From contig CACWXL010000001.1 in the NCBI GenBank assembly GCA_902764825.1, forward strand, positions 186,001 through 250,000: a stretch of 64,000 nt of DNA, in the 5' to 3' direction. The number at the start of each line of letters is the position of its first letter. Positions within the stretch are counted from its first letter, which is position 1. The notes beneath the pieces are model-generated. The model worked only from the letters and a program-made list of their open reading frames with translations, was not told where the DNA came from and searched no databases. This document shows positions 25,440 through 34,665 of the stretch, one piece after another. Source of the DNA: Oscillospiraceae bacterium. Its GTDB lineage: Bacteria; Bacillota; Clostridia; Saccharofermentanales; Saccharofermentanaceae. The translations under genes and the position numbers were made by a program.

Positions 25440-28158
25440 TGTCTTCCTCCCGGCACTTCTGCTTCAATTCATAAAGTATGTTCATGGCTTCGATAGGCGT
25501 AAGCCTTGTGGGATCGATATCTCTTAATGTCTGACGGATCTTGTCCTCTTTTCTGTAGACGACGTTGTCAGGATTAAAGAAGGATTCCTGTCCGGGCATA
25601 ACATCTTTTGAGAGTTCCTCATCGTTGCCAAGTGTCTCGCGGTTGCCCTTGACCTTGAACTTGCCGATCCTCTCAAGCTCGGAAAGGATAGCATTGGAAC
25701 GCTTCAGGACATCCGAAGGAAGACCTGCAAGCCTTGCAACTTCGATACCGTAGCTGTCCGACGTGCCGCCGTCCGAGATCTTATGAAGGAACGTTACGCT
25801 GTCTCCTTCTTCTTTAACCTCTACGTGATTGTTATATACTCCGCGGTTGAGGCGCTCAAGCTGGTTAAGCTCGTGATAGTGCGTGGCGAAGATCGTCCTC
25901 GCATAAAGGATATTCGGGTCGATTATGTATTCGATAACAGCCCATGCGATCGAAAGACCGTCGTATGTGCTGGTGCCTCTTCCTACTTCGTCCAGGAGCA
26001 GGAGGCTCTTGCGCGTTGCATTCTTAAGGATATAGGACACTTCCCTCATCTCGACCATGAATGTTGACTGGCCTGTAGAGATATCGTCCGATGCGCCGAT
26101 CCTCGTGAAGATGTGATCGACGAGGCCAATTTTCGCGCTCTTTGCAGGAACAAAAGAACCGATCTGGGCCATAAGGACAATGAGAGCAGTCTGTCTCATG
26201 AATGTCGATTTACCGGCCATGTTAGGACCTGTAAGCACCATGAGGCGTTTCTCATCGTCCATCGAGATATCGTTGGGAACGAAGGTCTCATGTGAAGACC
26301 TCATCATCTGCTCTACGACAGGATGCCTTCCGCCCTTGATGTCGATGATCTCTGAATCATCTATAGAAGGCTTAACATAGTTCTCGACTTCCGCAAGTTC
26401 TGCGAGCGAAGTGATAACATCTGTCTGTGCTATGGCTCTTGCGGTATCGAAAAGCTTCTGGGATACGGCACACACCTTCTCCCTTACTTCCGTAAAGAGT
26501 TCATATTCAAGAGCGATTCGGCGCGAAGAAGCGCTAACGATCTTATCTTCAAGTTCCTTGATCTGCGGCGTGATATAACGCTCGTTGTTAACAAGAGTCT
26601 GCTTTCTTACATACTCTTCAGGAACCTTGTCAGACTGCGATCTCGGGATATCGATAAAGTAACCGAACACCTTGTTATAGCCGATCTTAAGAGTCTTAAT
26701 GCCTGTCCTCTCACGCTCGTTGTTCTCGAGCTGGAGGATATATTCCTTGGCATTCTTTGCAAGGTCATAGAGTTCATCGCACTCGGCGTTATAGCCGCGC
26801 TTGATGATGTCGCCGTCCTTGACCGTGACGGGAGCATCTTCGTTGATCGACTTTTCGAGCAAGTCGGCAATATCAGTGAGAGGATCCATCGATGTCTTGA
26901 TCTCTTTGAACATGCCCTTGGAGAACTCTTCGAGACCTTCTCTTACGAACGGGATCTTTCGCAGTGAGTTACGGAGCGCCAAAAGATCTCTGGCGTTGCA
27001 CGTGCCGAGAGATACCTTGCCTGCAAGACGCTCGATATCGTAAAGACCGGACAAGCCTTCAATTATCTGCTGGCGGGCCATGTATCTTTCCTTGGCTTCT
27101 TCTACGGCATCAAGCCTTCTGTTGATGGCCTTAACCGAGATAAGCGGCTCTTCGACCCATTTTCTCAGAAGCCTTGCGCCCATCGAAGTCTTCGTGCGGT
27201 CGATTGCCCAGAGTAAAGAACCCCTCTTCTGCTTTGTCCTGATCGTCGACGTAAGCTCCAAGCCTGTCCTTGTAGCGATATCAAGCTCCATCGTGTCTGA
27301 GATCTTGTAGCACCTTACGACATCGAGATATGTGACCTTGTCAGTCTGTGTCTCTTCGGCATAGAGGATCAAGGCCGAGCATGCACAGTACATCATCTCG
27401 GGATTGGTAAAGAGCTTGGCATCCTGCACTGCAGCGCCGCTGTTCTTGAAAAGGCTCTCCGAGAAATCCCTGTCATTTCTTCTGGTCAGAGCGATATCCG
27501 TACCGCTCCTAATTGCCTGGAGCTCGGGTGTTGATTCGAAATTGGAGTTATATATGATCTCCGAAGGAGAATACTTGCCGATAAGATTTATCAGGTGCTC
27601 ACCGTTATCGGTAAGCGTCAGCTGCGTAGCTTCAAAATCGCCCGTGGAGATATCGGCGCAGGCAACGCCGAACTGGGTACCCACGCAATAGATGCTCATG
27701 AGGAAGTTATTCTTACGTTCCTCAAGCCCGCCGGATTCCGTGATCGTACCGGGCGTCAGGATCTTGATGATGCCGCGCTTTACAAGACCTGTTGCAACTG
27801 AAGGGTCTTCAAGCTGCTCGCAGATAGCGACCTTGTAGCCTGCCTGAACAAGCTTATTTGCATAAGATGAGTATGCATGGAAAGGGATTCCGCACATCGG
27901 CGCTCTGTAGCCCGATCCGCAGTCCCTTCTCGTAAGTGCGAGCTCTAATATCTTTGCGGCCTTTACGGCGTCGTCGAAAAACATCTCATAGAAGTCGCCC
28001 AATCTGTATAAAAGGAACGAATCCTGGCACTTTGCCTTCATCTCGGCATAGTGCTGCATCATCGGAGAGAGCTGGTCAGGAGTTAAGTCTGAAAGCTTCA
28101 TCGGGAACTGTCCCGCTGCTTTTACGTGATTCTCGTCAAAACCGTTATTGTCTGTCAC
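25426..28158 (-). CDS. mutS: DNA mismatch repair protein MutS
   Basis: Recognises mismatches and small loops. It has 910 residues. The mismatch-binding motif GDFYEMFFDDA is near residue 52, the ATPase has Walker A GPNMAGKSTFMRQ, then GASDDISTGQSTFMVEM and the Walker B/signature LLLDEVGRGTSTYDG, and a helix-turn-helix C-terminus follows. The start is GTG 28158, overlapping the miaB stop as GTGA with GGGAG seven bases upstream. The unbroken miaB-mutS-mutL-miaA order is the common clostridial one. Confidence 0.97.
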   Translation of the reverse strand: MTDNNGFDENHVKAAGQFPMKLSDLTPDQLSPMMQHYAEMKAKCQDSFLLYRLGDFYEMFFDDAVKAAKILELALTRRDCGSGYRAPMCGIPFHAYSSYANKLVQAGYKVAICEQLEDPSVATGLVKRGIIKILTPGTITESGGLEERKNNFLMSIYCVGTQFGVACADISTGDFEATQLTLTDNGEHLINLIGKYSPSEIIYNSNFESTPELQAIRSGTDIALTRRNDRDFSESLFKNSGAAVQDAKLFTNPEMMYCACSALILYAEETQTDKVTYLDVVRCYKISDTMELDIATRTGLELTSTIRTKQKRGSLLWAIDRTKTSMGARLLRKWVEEPLISVKAINRRLDAVEEAKERYMARQQIIEGLSGLYDIERLAGKVSLGTCNARDLLALRNSLRKIPFVREGLEEFSKGMFKEIKTSMDPLTDIADLLEKSINEDAPVTVKDGDIIKRGYNAECDELYDLAKNAKEYILQLENNERERTGIKTLKIGYNKVFGYFIDIPRSQSDKVPEEYVRKQTLVNNERYITPQIKELEDKIVSASSRRIALEYELFTEVREKVCAVSQKLFDTARAIAQTDVITSLAELAEVENYVKPSIDDSEIIDIKGGRHPVVEQMMRSSHETFVPNDISMDDEKRLMVLTGPNMAGKSTFMRQTALIVLMAQIGSFVPAKSAKIGLVDHIFTRIGASDDISTGQSTFMVEMREVSYILKNATRKSLLLLDEVGRGTSTYDGLSIAWAVIEYIIDPNILYARTIFATHYHELNQLERLNRGVYNNHVEVKEEGDSVTFLHKISDGGTSDSYGIEVARLAGLPSDVLKRSNAILSELERIGKFKVKGNRETLGNDEELSKDVMPGQESFFNPDNVVYRKEDKIRQTLRDIDPTRLTPIEAMNILYELKQKCREEDIGQD

Positions 28159-29624
28159 GCTTCTTCTCCCTTCAAGCTGACGAGGATACCGTCAACGGAA
28201 TAAGGTCTTGCGCGGTCAATGCGGACTTCGCAGAGCCTGCCCTCAAGATAATCTTCACCGGGATCAATGCCCAGCTCTTCAGGAATAGTGAAGTTAACAA
28301 GATGGTTGGTAACTGTCCTTCCGGAGAAGGTCATGTCACCTGCCTTGCTGATGCCTTCAATAAGCACTTCCATTGTCTTGCCGACAAGTTTCTTATTGGA
28401 TTCCTCAGCATAGCGGTTAGTGTATTCGGTAAGCCTGCCGAAACGCTCCGTTACTACATCCGAAGGGACCTGGTTCTCATAGGCAGCAGCCTTGGTGCCG
28501 GGCCTTGCAGAATACTGGAACGTGAAGCATGCATCAAACTTGGCCTTATCTACGGCAACAAGAGTCTCTTCGAAGTCTTCATCAGTCTCACCGGGGAAGC
28601 CGACAATTATGTCTGTCGTGAGCGAACCGCCCTCTACCTTGGCTCTGAACTTATCAACGATCTCCTGAAATCTCTCGATCGTATAGGGTCTGTTCATTGC
28701 CTTGAGCACTGTATTGGAGCCCGACTGCATGGCAAGGTGCAGGTGCTTCTCGACATTGGGCCTGGTTGCCATGATGTCGATGACCTCATCAGATAAGTCC
28801 TTCGGATGCGAAGACATGAACCTTACTCTCGAGAACTCCTTGAAATCAGATGCGGCTCTCAATATATCGGCGAAGGTCTCGCCGCCCGCACCCTTATATG
28901 AATTGACGTTCTGTCCAAGGAGCATTACTTCCTTATAGCCCTGTGAAGCGAGTTCGGATAACTCCTTCACTATCTCGTTAATGTCTCTGGATCTCTCCCT
29001 GCCTCTTGCATAAGGAACGATGCAGTACGTGCAGAAGTTGTTGCAGCCGTACATGATCGGCACGAGCGCTCTGAACTTTCTCTTTCTGTCGATCGGGAAA
29101 AAGTTGTCTTCGGCAATGTAATCATCTGCCGAGATGTTTACGAGCTGCTTGTCCTTGCGGATGGCATCCCTCATGAGCACCGGGAATCTGTGAAGCTGCT
29201 GGGGATCGAAAACAAGATCGACGTAAGGATAAGACTTCTTTATCCTCTCGACGTTCTCCGGAACCTTCATCATGCAGCCGCCGACTGCTATCACGACATC
29301 GTGGTCGTTCTTCTTCAAGGTCTTAAATACACCAAGATTGCCGAACAGGTGCCTGTCTGCATTCTCTCTGATCGAACAGGTATTGAAAACGATGACGTCC
29401 GCGTCATCGAGCTCTCCGCCCGAAGATGCCTTAAGCCCCATCGAAGCGAGCATTCCTGAAAGTTTCTCAGAATCTGACTCATTGAGCTGACATCCGTAAG
29501 TCAGGACGTTGTAGGTTAATTGTCTGCCTTTTCGAGCGCCGAGAGAAGAGAAATACTCTTTAAGCTCCGTTACGGCAGCGTCAAAATCAAGCTTGTCATT
29601 TACTGTAGTCTTAATTATCGCCAT
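28155..29624 (-). CDS. miaB: tRNA-2-methylthio-N6-dimethylallyladenosine synthase MiaB
   Basis: Radical SAM enzyme that methylthiolates i6A37 of tRNA. It has 489 residues. The N-terminal MTTase domain has TYGCQLNESDSE and two more conserved cysteines (FNTCSIRENA, GGCMMK) for the auxiliary cluster. The radical SAM triad is CNNFCTYC near residue 200, and a C-terminal TRAM domain ends in the protein. It is the first gene of the mismatch-repair operon; the 143 bases upstream separate it from the divergent dacA. Confidence 0.97.
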   Translation of the reverse strand: MAIIKTTVNDKLDFDAAVTELKEYFSSLGARKGRQLTYNVLTYGCQLNESDSEKLSGMLASMGLKASSGGELDDADVIVFNTCSIRENADRHLFGNLGVFKTLKKNDHDVVIAVGGCMMKVPENVERIKKSYPYVDLVFDPQQLHRFPVLMRDAIRKDKQLVNISADDYIAEDNFFPIDRKRKFRALVPIMYGCNNFCTYCIVPYARGRERSRDINEIVKELSELASQGYKEVMLLGQNVNSYKGAGGETFADILRAASDFKEFSRVRFMSSHPKDLSDEVIDIMATRPNVEKHLHLAMQSGSNTVLKAMNRPYTIERFQEIVDKFRAKVEGGSLTTDIIVGFPGETDEDFEETLVAVDKAKFDACFTFQYSARPGTKAAAYENQVPSDVVTERFGRLTEYTNRYAEESNKKLVGKTMEVLIEGISKAGDMTFSGRTVTNHLVNFTIPEELGIDPGEDYLEGRLCEVRIDRARPYSVDGILVSLKGEEA

Positions 29625-29767
29625 TTATAGCCTCTTTCCATTTACCCGCTAATTATACAGTAAATCACCTTTTATTTTTATTAAAAATTGGATTAACCGC
29701 CATTTATTTGTTTTTTGGCTGAAAAGTTATAATATGTATTGGTCAAATCAAAACTAGGAGATACTTA

Positions 29768-31195
29768 ATGAAGCTATTCTCAAAAAGAATAACCGCAAGT
29801 CTTACAGCTATCCTTCTTACTTTAACGTCCCTTTGGGCTTTTACGGGGACGTATATTTCTGCAGAGACGATCCCTGATGACCCTAACGACGGCATCATTA
29901 CTGCTAATGAACGCAAGACCGATCTCTTAAGTGAGACTCTTGATGATGCACCCAAGGTAAATGCCGCATCTTATATTCTCTATGACGCTACCAGCGGGAC
30001 CATACTTCTGGGCAAGGATTACGATGTCCAGAAAGAGCCTGCTTCAATGACTAAGGTAATGACCATCCTTCTGGCATTCGAGCGCCTTCAGGAGACAGAT
30101 ATCGTTACCATAACTCCCGAGATGGCCGCTGCCATCAAGACGATCGAGAAAGACTATGTTAAGTTAGGACTTCAGGAAGGCGAAGAGATCTCCGTAAAGG
30201 ATCTTATTTATGCCTGCGTTCTCAAGTCCGCCAATGACGCAAGCCTTGTTCTCGGCATGTATATGGCCGGCACCGAACGTGACTTCTGCGACCTGATGAA
30301 TTCAAGAGCCGCTGATATCGGCTGCACTCATACACATTTCTGTTCGGCATACGGTGTTTCTTCACCGGACAACGTCACGACGCCTTATGACATGGCGCTT
30401 ATCCTTAACGAAGCAGTAACCACAACAAAGTATCCTGAGATTGCCAAGACTCTCAACTACACTATCAGCGCTACCAACAAGTACAGCAGCGAGAGAGAAC
30501 TTACAAACGGCAACCGCTTCGTAAGCACGACCCAGTACGGTTATGAATACTATCTCGGCGGTAAGACCGGCTTTACAGACACTGCCGGATATACCCTCTG
30601 CGCAGCAGCGAAAAAGAACAACAGAACACTTGTCGGCTGTGTCTTCAACGCCGCAGATTCCGATGTCAGATATGCAGATCTCATAAAGCTCTTTGATTAC
30701 GGCTACTCAAGCTTTACCACAGTCGAGATCACTGACAGCGAATTCACGCCTCTTGTAGATGAGACACACAAGCAGATCACACAGCTTCTGGCAGACACTA
30801 ACCTTTATCTGTCCGACCACAGGCTTGTACTTGATCCTTACATTACGACAACATCTTCAAGAGCTCAATTGGGAAGCTCCAACAGGATCGACCTTTCAAA
30901 GGCCGTCATCGATACTTCGATAGATCACCAGACACTGGAACTGCCGCTGTGTAAGGTATATTCCGACAAAACTTATCTTATAGGCACTCTGGTTGTCGAG
31001 ATCGATAAGAAGGCCGGTGTCGTTGAAGTAAATCCTGAGAAGCTGACGAATCTTACAAACGTAAAGAGCATCCTGATCACCTTTGCGGTGCTGTCAGGCC
31101 TTATACTACTGCTCGTTATCGTGCTTTTGATATTCCGTGCCCGTGTTATCAAGCACAGAAGAGAAGAAGCAACGAAACGCGCCAATATGCTCTGA
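29768..31195 (+). CDS. dacA: D-alanyl-D-alanine carboxypeptidase (DacA/PBP5 type)
   Basis: Trims the terminal D-alanine of peptidoglycan pentapeptides. It has 475 residues with a signal peptide. The serine-peptidase motifs are SMTKV (SxxK, about residue 95), SAND (SxN) and GGKTGFTD (KTG). The C-terminus has a true membrane helix (about 440-462) and a basic tail instead of the amphipathic helix of E. coli PBP5. Upstream TATAAT at 29728-29733 is a likely -10, although its -35 is weak. ATG 29768 follows AGGAG. Confidence 0.93.
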   Translation: MKLFSKRITASLTAILLTLTSLWAFTGTYISAETIPDDPNDGIITANERKTDLLSETLDDAPKVNAASYILYDATSGTILLGKDYDVQKEPASMTKVMTILLAFERLQETDIVTITPEMAAAIKTIEKDYVKLGLQEGEEISVKDLIYACVLKSANDASLVLGMYMAGTERDFCDLMNSRAADIGCTHTHFCSAYGVSSPDNVTTPYDMALILNEAVTTTKYPEIAKTLNYTISATNKYSSERELTNGNRFVSTTQYGYEYYLGGKTGFTDTAGYTLCAAAKKNNRTLVGCVFNAADSDVRYADLIKLFDYGYSSFTTVEITDSEFTPLVDETHKQITQLLADTNLYLSDHRLVLDPYITTTSSRAQLGSSNRIDLSKAVIDTSIDHQTLELPLCKVYSDKTYLIGTLVVEIDKKAGVVEVNPEKLTNLTNVKSILITFAVLSGLILLLVIVLLIFRARVIKHRREEATKRANML

Positions 31196-31197
31196 TA

Positions 31198-31626
31198 TCA
31201 GGATTCTTCCTTTATACAGTCTTCGCAGATACCGTAGAAAACAGTACGCTTGGGGTCTAACACAAACCCGTGCTCTGTTGATACATGTTCAAAGAACTCG
31301 TTGATCTCATCACATGACAGGTGGATAAGCTTGTTGCACTTCTCACACTTCATGTGGTAGCAGTTGCCATGCTTGCAGTGCTCTGTTCCGATGTACTCGT
31401 AACATGCAGGAGACTTCTCGTCGATGATGTACTTATTAACAAGGCCGTCAGTAGTCAAGCGGTCAAGACGCCTGTAGATCGTCGCCTGACCGATATTAAT
31501 ACCCTGCTTTCTGAAATGATCGGATATTTCCTGGCTCGTAAAATGTGAGCCTTCATTATCCTTAAGGAAATTCAGTATCTCGCATGATTGCTTGGTATTA
31601 TAGGAACCACTCTTTGTTCTGCCCAT
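31198..31626 (-). CDS. Fur-family metal-dependent regulator
   Basis: A 142-residue Fur-type winged-helix protein. The N-terminal DNA-binding part has SHFTSQEISDHFRKQGINIGQATIYRRLDRLTTDGLV. The C-terminal dimer domain has two CxxC pairs (CEKC, CEDC) that form the structural zinc site, and histidines in HCKHGNCYHMKCE for the sensing site. The paired cysteines and the context cannot tell Zur from Fur or PerR. ATG 31626 has GGAGG seven bases upstream; a longer frame start at 31659 is not supported. It ends two bases from the convergent dacA stop. Confidence 0.9.
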   Translation of the reverse strand: MGRTKSGSYNTKQSCEILNFLKDNEGSHFTSQEISDHFRKQGINIGQATIYRRLDRLTTDGLVNKYIIDEKSPACYEYIGTEHCKHGNCYHMKCEKCNKLIHLSCDEINEFFEHVSTEHGFVLDPKRTVFYGICEDCIKEES

Positions 31627-31694
31627 TAAGGAGCCTCCGTCTATCCAATTTGAAAGCAATTATCATTTTATAATGTAATCTTCCAATGTCAACC

Positions 31695-31732
31695 GAAAAA
31701 GGGGCCGCCTCACGATCGTGAGACAGCCCCTT
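31695..31732 (-). terminator. Rho-independent terminator of the lipoprotein pair
   Basis: Minus strand: AAGGGGCTGTCTCAC-GATC-GTGAGGCGGCCCCTT with two imperfect pairs, followed by TTT. It follows the lipoprotein gene at 31755. Confidence 0.82.
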
Positions 31733-31754
31733 CATATGACAGTTCAAAACCTGA

Positions 31755-33134
31755 TCAGTCTTCTTTCTTCCACTTGATGCCTGCATCAGCGAGTGATGTA
31801 TCCAGCCATACGATCGCATTATCCATGCTTGCAAAGAATACTGAATAATGTTCCCATATCATGTCGATGAACTCATCCTTTGTGAAGTAAACCGTGAAGT
31901 CCAGTTCATCAAACATCTTCTTGATCTCATCATCCTTCTTGCTTGACCATACATCGTGACCTACGCCGTCGTCATCGGTGACAAACAGATAAAGCTCTGC
32001 ATTCTTCTTCAAAGACTCCTTTGATTCAAAGATCTTCGAATAATCGCCGTCCTTTGCTTCAACTCTCATGTAATAAGAGAACTTGAAGTCAACTATTCCC
32101 TGTCCTACTGAATACATTCCCTCTTCATATCTGAATACGACAGATGAAGTCGTTGATTTCTTATCCTGCTTGATATAGAGGCGGCAATCTTCCGTATGTG
32201 CTCCGGCCATTGTAGACTCAGGGTCTTTCATGATGCTGCGATGGTAATAAAGCTCTGCATCACCGCGTCCGTAAGAAGAACACTGGACATAGTCACTCAG
32301 AGAGAACATAGAAGCCGAATCCTGACCATAGATAGAATGCCATTCGCTGTCACTCGGATGTCTGTCGATATTTCCGATAGCTTCATAATAGTAATCTACC
32401 CATTTCATACCGCAGTCTTCACAGACACCATTAACAAACTTATGCTCGTTCTTTACTTCCTTCTCCTCGCTCGTAAGAGTCTTGGGATCGACATTTCTGT
32501 ACTTGTCACCGAAATCGAGGCCAAGGTCCTCTACTCCGAATCCCAGTTCAGGGAAGGCCTTCTCAGCGATGGCGATAAGTCTGGCATACACGATCGGAAT
32601 ATCAGCCTTTATCTTATCCACATTATCTGAATAGGCATCCTCTTCATAAATGTCGATTGCAGAGGAATTCTTCGAAATAATATCGTCAATAAACGCTTCG
32701 ACAGAATCGAGCTTAACGACACCGTCATTGCTTCTTCCATAATAACGGGCATCACCATAATACAACATAAAACTGACATCTACGGATTCGGTATACGTAT
32801 CGATGGAAAGTGTCAGCTGAGATTCGCCCTGGAAAGAATCATAGCTGAAATAGAACCTGCCATCGCTAATATAGTAATCGCATCCGCCTCTTACACCGTC
32901 CATATAGACAGAAAGGAGACTATGATCATCCGTGATCTTCGATTCATAGTAATCCGTTACCGCCTTCAGCTTATCCGGATCGATATGCGCTTCAGGCTCG
33001 GTCTCAGCCACAGTCGTTGTTGCCTCTGTGGTTGTCTCTTCTGTTTCCGTCTCTGCAGGCTTGGTATTGCAGCCGCAAAGGAATACCGAAGCCAGCATAG
33101 CACCGCTCAAAACTACTGAAATTAACTTTTTCAT
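31755..33134 (-). CDS. Lipoprotein A with zinc-knuckle-like and shared C-terminal domain
   Basis: A 459-residue lipoprotein (signal peptide with lipobox LCGC near residue 20; ATG 33134 has AAAGGGG upstream). An N-terminal domain (about 40-215) is shared with its neighbour at 33164. A motif NEHKFVNGVCEDCGM (H-x8-C-x2-C) opens a C-terminal domain of about 210 residues (DYYYEAIGNID, EWHSIYGQDS, KIFESKESLKKN, VGHDVWSSKKDDEIKKMF, DTSLADAGIKWKK). The C-terminal domain is also the ectodomain of the BlaR1-like sensor at 34666. No known family is recognised. It is second in the two-lipoprotein unit, 29 bases after its partner. Confidence 0.7.
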   Translation of the reverse strand: MKKLISVVLSGAMLASVFLCGCNTKPAETETEETTTEATTTVAETEPEAHIDPDKLKAVTDYYESKITDDHSLLSVYMDGVRGGCDYYISDGRFYFSYDSFQGESQLTLSIDTYTESVDVSFMLYYGDARYYGRSNDGVVKLDSVEAFIDDIISKNSSAIDIYEEDAYSDNVDKIKADIPIVYARLIAIAEKAFPELGFGVEDLGLDFGDKYRNVDPKTLTSEEKEVKNEHKFVNGVCEDCGMKWVDYYYEAIGNIDRHPSDSEWHSIYGQDSASMFSLSDYVQCSSYGRGDAELYYHRSIMKDPESTMAGAHTEDCRLYIKQDKKSTTSSVVFRYEEGMYSVGQGIVDFKFSYYMRVEAKDGDYSKIFESKESLKKNAELYLFVTDDDGVGHDVWSSKKDDEIKKMFDELDFTVYFTKDEFIDMIWEHYSVFFASMDNAIVWLDTSLADAGIKWKKED

Positions 33135-33149
33135 CTCTTCTACCCCTTT
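33070..33149 (-). repeat. 80-bp signal-peptide/ribosome-site repeat, copy 1
   Basis: Matches 34419-34498 with about three differences by eye. It spans the ribosome-binding site and signal peptide of lipoprotein A, while the downstream coding parts are much more diverged. Confidence 0.85.
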
Positions 33150-33163
33150 CATTTTTAATTGTT

Positions 33164-34483
33164 TTATTTCTTCCAATTGACTCCGGAATCAGCAAGATTT
33201 GTGTCCATCCAGACCATTGCTTTATCCATGCACTCGAAAATCCTCTGATGATCATTCCAGAAAAAATCGATCATCTCTTCCTTGGTATAGTAATCGCAGC
33301 CATCAGACTCAAAGATCTTCTTGATCTCTTCATCACTCTTGGTTCCCCAGACATCATGACCGACATGATCCTCGTCCTCTACAAAAAGATACATTTCGAA
33401 GTTCTTGGCAAATGATTCCTTTGATTCAAATATCTTTGCAAACTCACCGGCCTCAGCTTCGATCCTAAACCAGTATTCGTATTTGTCGGATACAGTATAG
33501 TCTCCGTTGCTGTACATTCCCTCTGAATAATTGAATCTGATGCCTATTACGGGTTTTCCGTCACGTTCAATAAAATATATCCTGCAAGATTCTGTATTCC
33601 AATTATCATCGATATGCTGATAGTAGATCTCAGCATCTTCCTTATAAGATGCGGATATTTGAACATAATCCGATGGTTCAAGCATCAGATCGTTATCCTG
33701 ACCGTATATGGCATGCCATTCTCCCGGTTTTGTATGCGGATCCATCTTTTCGAGCGTCTCATAACAATAATCAGACCAGCTCATTCCACAGTCCTTACAT
33801 ACGCCATTCTCAAACTTGTGCTCGTTCTTGATCACGGGTTCAGTGCTTGACGCCTGGTTAGGATCAACAGATCTGTATTTGTCACCAAACTTGAACCCGA
33901 TATCTTCAAGGCCAAAACCCAGTTCAGGGAAAGCCTTGTCTGCCAAAGCGATCATTCTGGAATAATAGATCGGGAGGTCAGTCTTTATCTCCTCAAAATA
34001 TACAGCAGCAGAATCGCTGTAAACACAGTACTTATCATTCTTCAACGCAGCAGCATCTGAAATATAAGTCTCAATACCATCTACTGCCAGGTTGTCACCA
34101 CTGTTCAGATAATAACGTGTGTCACCATAGTTCATGTCAATGTCAAAGTACAGAACATTTTTCTCTGTCAAGTACGTTAATGTAAGTGTTGCACGCCCCT
34201 CATCGGCATTGTAATAAAATGAAAGCTGCTTATCGCTCACATGGTAGCTGCCTTCTCCTCTTATGCCGTCAGCGAATACCTGTACGACGTACTTTGAATC
34301 AGGCACTTTCTTCTCATAAAGTTCGAGAGCAGCATTATACTTAGCCGAATCCAGTGAAGTACCGGAAAGGTCAACCTTGGAACTTACACCTGCACCTTTT
34401 TCCTTAGGCTTAAGATTACAGCCGCAAAGTAATACCGAGGCCAGCATAGCGCCGCTCAAAACTACTGAAATTAACTTTTTCAT
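33164..34483 (-). CDS. Lipoprotein B, paralogue of lipoprotein A
   Basis: A 439-residue lipoprotein starting MKKLISVVLSGAMLASV with lipobox LCGC. Domain order and motifs copy lipoprotein A: an N-terminal domain (VRGGC/IRGEG, AFPELGFGLEDIG), the knuckle NEHKFENGVCKDCGM and the ~210-residue C-terminal domain ending DTNLADSGVNWKK. It is first in its unit; the 182 bases upstream presumably hold a promoter and contain a long inverted repeat (34560-34628). It is probably regulated with, or sensed by, the BlaI/BlaR1-like pair upstream. The function is unknown. Confidence 0.7.
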   Translation of the reverse strand: MKKLISVVLSGAMLASVLLCGCNLKPKEKGAGVSSKVDLSGTSLDSAKYNAALELYEKKVPDSKYVVQVFADGIRGEGSYHVSDKQLSFYYNADEGRATLTLTYLTEKNVLYFDIDMNYGDTRYYLNSGDNLAVDGIETYISDAAALKNDKYCVYSDSAAVYFEEIKTDLPIYYSRMIALADKAFPELGFGLEDIGFKFGDKYRSVDPNQASSTEPVIKNEHKFENGVCKDCGMSWSDYCYETLEKMDPHTKPGEWHAIYGQDNDLMLEPSDYVQISASYKEDAEIYYQHIDDNWNTESCRIYFIERDGKPVIGIRFNYSEGMYSNGDYTVSDKYEYWFRIEAEAGEFAKIFESKESFAKNFEMYLFVEDEDHVGHDVWGTKSDEEIKKIFESDGCDYYTKEEMIDFFWNDHQRIFECMDKAMVWMDTNLADSGVNWKK

Positions 34484-34498
34484 CTCTTCTACCCCTTT
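34419..34498 (-). repeat. 80-bp signal-peptide/ribosome-site repeat, copy 2
   Basis: Near-identical to 33070-33149. It covers the ribosome-binding site and signal peptide of lipoprotein B. Confidence 0.85.
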
Positions 34499-34559
34499 TC
34501 TCTATATTGGCGCATCTTCCAGAATGACGCCTATATAACAATATTACAATAAATCTGAC

Positions 34560-34628
34560 ATTGTGCATAAATATATTTGATACAAATCGATTTATATTTA
34601 TTCGTCAAAATGCATTAATATGCACAAT
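34560..34628. repeat. Long-range inverted repeat upstream of lipoprotein B
   Basis: ATTGTGCATA (34560-34569) and its exact complement TATGCACAAT (34619-34628) flank 49 AT-rich bases. No T run follows, so it is not a simple terminator. It may be a pair of regulator half-sites or a structured leader. Confidence 0.6.
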
Positions 34629-34665
34629 TAAGGGGTTAAACCTGCACCCTTACGAGCTCTCCGGT

